This document shows positions 12,312 through 12,436 of a stretch of DNA of 12,436 nucleotides, one piece after another. Made by a program: the position numbers and the translations under genes. The notes beneath the pieces are model-generated. The model saw only the letters and a list, made by a program, of their open reading frames with translations. It made no database searches and was not told the DNA's origin. Within the stretch, counting starts at the first letter, position 1; each line of letters opens with the position of its first letter. The stretch spans positions 1 through 12,436 of the forward strand of contig JAICUE010000032.1 in assembly GCA_025936015.1 (NCBI GenBank), given 5' to 3'. Origin of the DNA: Gemmatimonadaceae bacterium. Lineage in GTDB: Bacteria; Gemmatimonadota; Gemmatimonadetes; Gemmatimonadales; Gemmatimonadaceae.

Positions 12312-12436
12312 TCACGCCACGGCGGCGACTTCGCCGGTTTCGAGCATGTGGCGCAATTCGATGATGCGCTCCTCGACCAGGCCGACCAGCTCGGCCATCG
12401 TCGGGGCGTCGAAGACCAGCTTGACGCCGGCGGTTC
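12312..12436 (-). CDS. C-terminal end of an unrecognised protein, cut by window edge
   Basis: The minus strand is open from the right edge to a TGA at 12312-12314, giving 41 residues: VKLVFDAPTMAELVGLVEE, then RIIELRHMLETGEVAAVA. The FDAPT..EL..LVE segment resembles the last helix of acyl or peptidyl carrier domains (pattern LF.APTV..LA..IE), which would make this the end of a carrier-containing protein. The match is short, and an unrelated helical protein is equally possible. The strand's open frame, its ordinary codon choice and its position just past a hairpin support a real gene. Confidence 0.5.
   Translation of the reverse strand, partial: TAGVKLVFDAPTMAELVGLVEERIIELRHMLETGEVAAVA

Overview
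High-GC bacterial chromosome segment, dense with genes, with an outer-membrane flavour: two small beta-barrel proteins with cleavable signal peptides and C-terminal Phe, and a secreted nuclease-like protein. Base composition, signal peptides ending in ARA-QA, and the set of DUF937, DUF892, zf-TFIIB and GGDEF-EAL proteins fit a Gemmatimonadota-like Gram-negative soil bacterium. That placement is an inference from style, not from a marker gene. I see no rRNA, tRNA, CRISPR array, transposase, integrase or phage gene.

Layout. 1-754 (minus): N-terminal part of an FAD-dependent oxidoreductase running off the left edge. 755-1315: gene-poor, holding a degenerate repeat built on a 9-base unit and a small dyad. 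1316-1837 (plus): small membrane protein with a TPR-like tail. 1919-2284 (plus): DUF3006 protein, facing a secreted lamin-tail plus ComEC-type metallo-beta-lactamase protein (2308-3846, minus). 3882-5273 (minus): two paralogous outer-membrane barrel genes and a possible scrap of a third. 5503-6048 (plus): DUF937 protein, ending tail-to-tail and overlapping a membrane GGDEF-EAL protein (6045-8111, minus). 8350-8952 (minus): DUF892/YciE ferritin-like protein. 9034-11076 (minus): complete transketolase. 11249-12228 (plus): a two-gene unit, zf-TFIIB zinc-ribbon protein and membrane-anchored DUF4230 protein. 12312-12436 (minus): C-terminal end of an unrecognised gene.

Most genes are stand-alone housekeeping or envelope functions and do not form one obvious system. 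Plausible functional links are zf-TFIIB/DUF4230 (overlapping stop and start) and, more weakly, DUF3006 with the ComEC-type hydrolase, a pairing known from other genomes.

The most unusual signal lies in short DNA patterns. The heptamer GCCTAAC/GTTAGGC occurs 12 times, nine of them inside genes. It supplies every TTA leucine codon I could find by eye, and it provides the overlapping stop codons of two convergent genes. A second dispersed element, a long imperfect hairpin, occurs twice next to gene ends, and its two copies differ by coordinated base swaps. I found no convincing new multi-gene defence or biosynthetic system.
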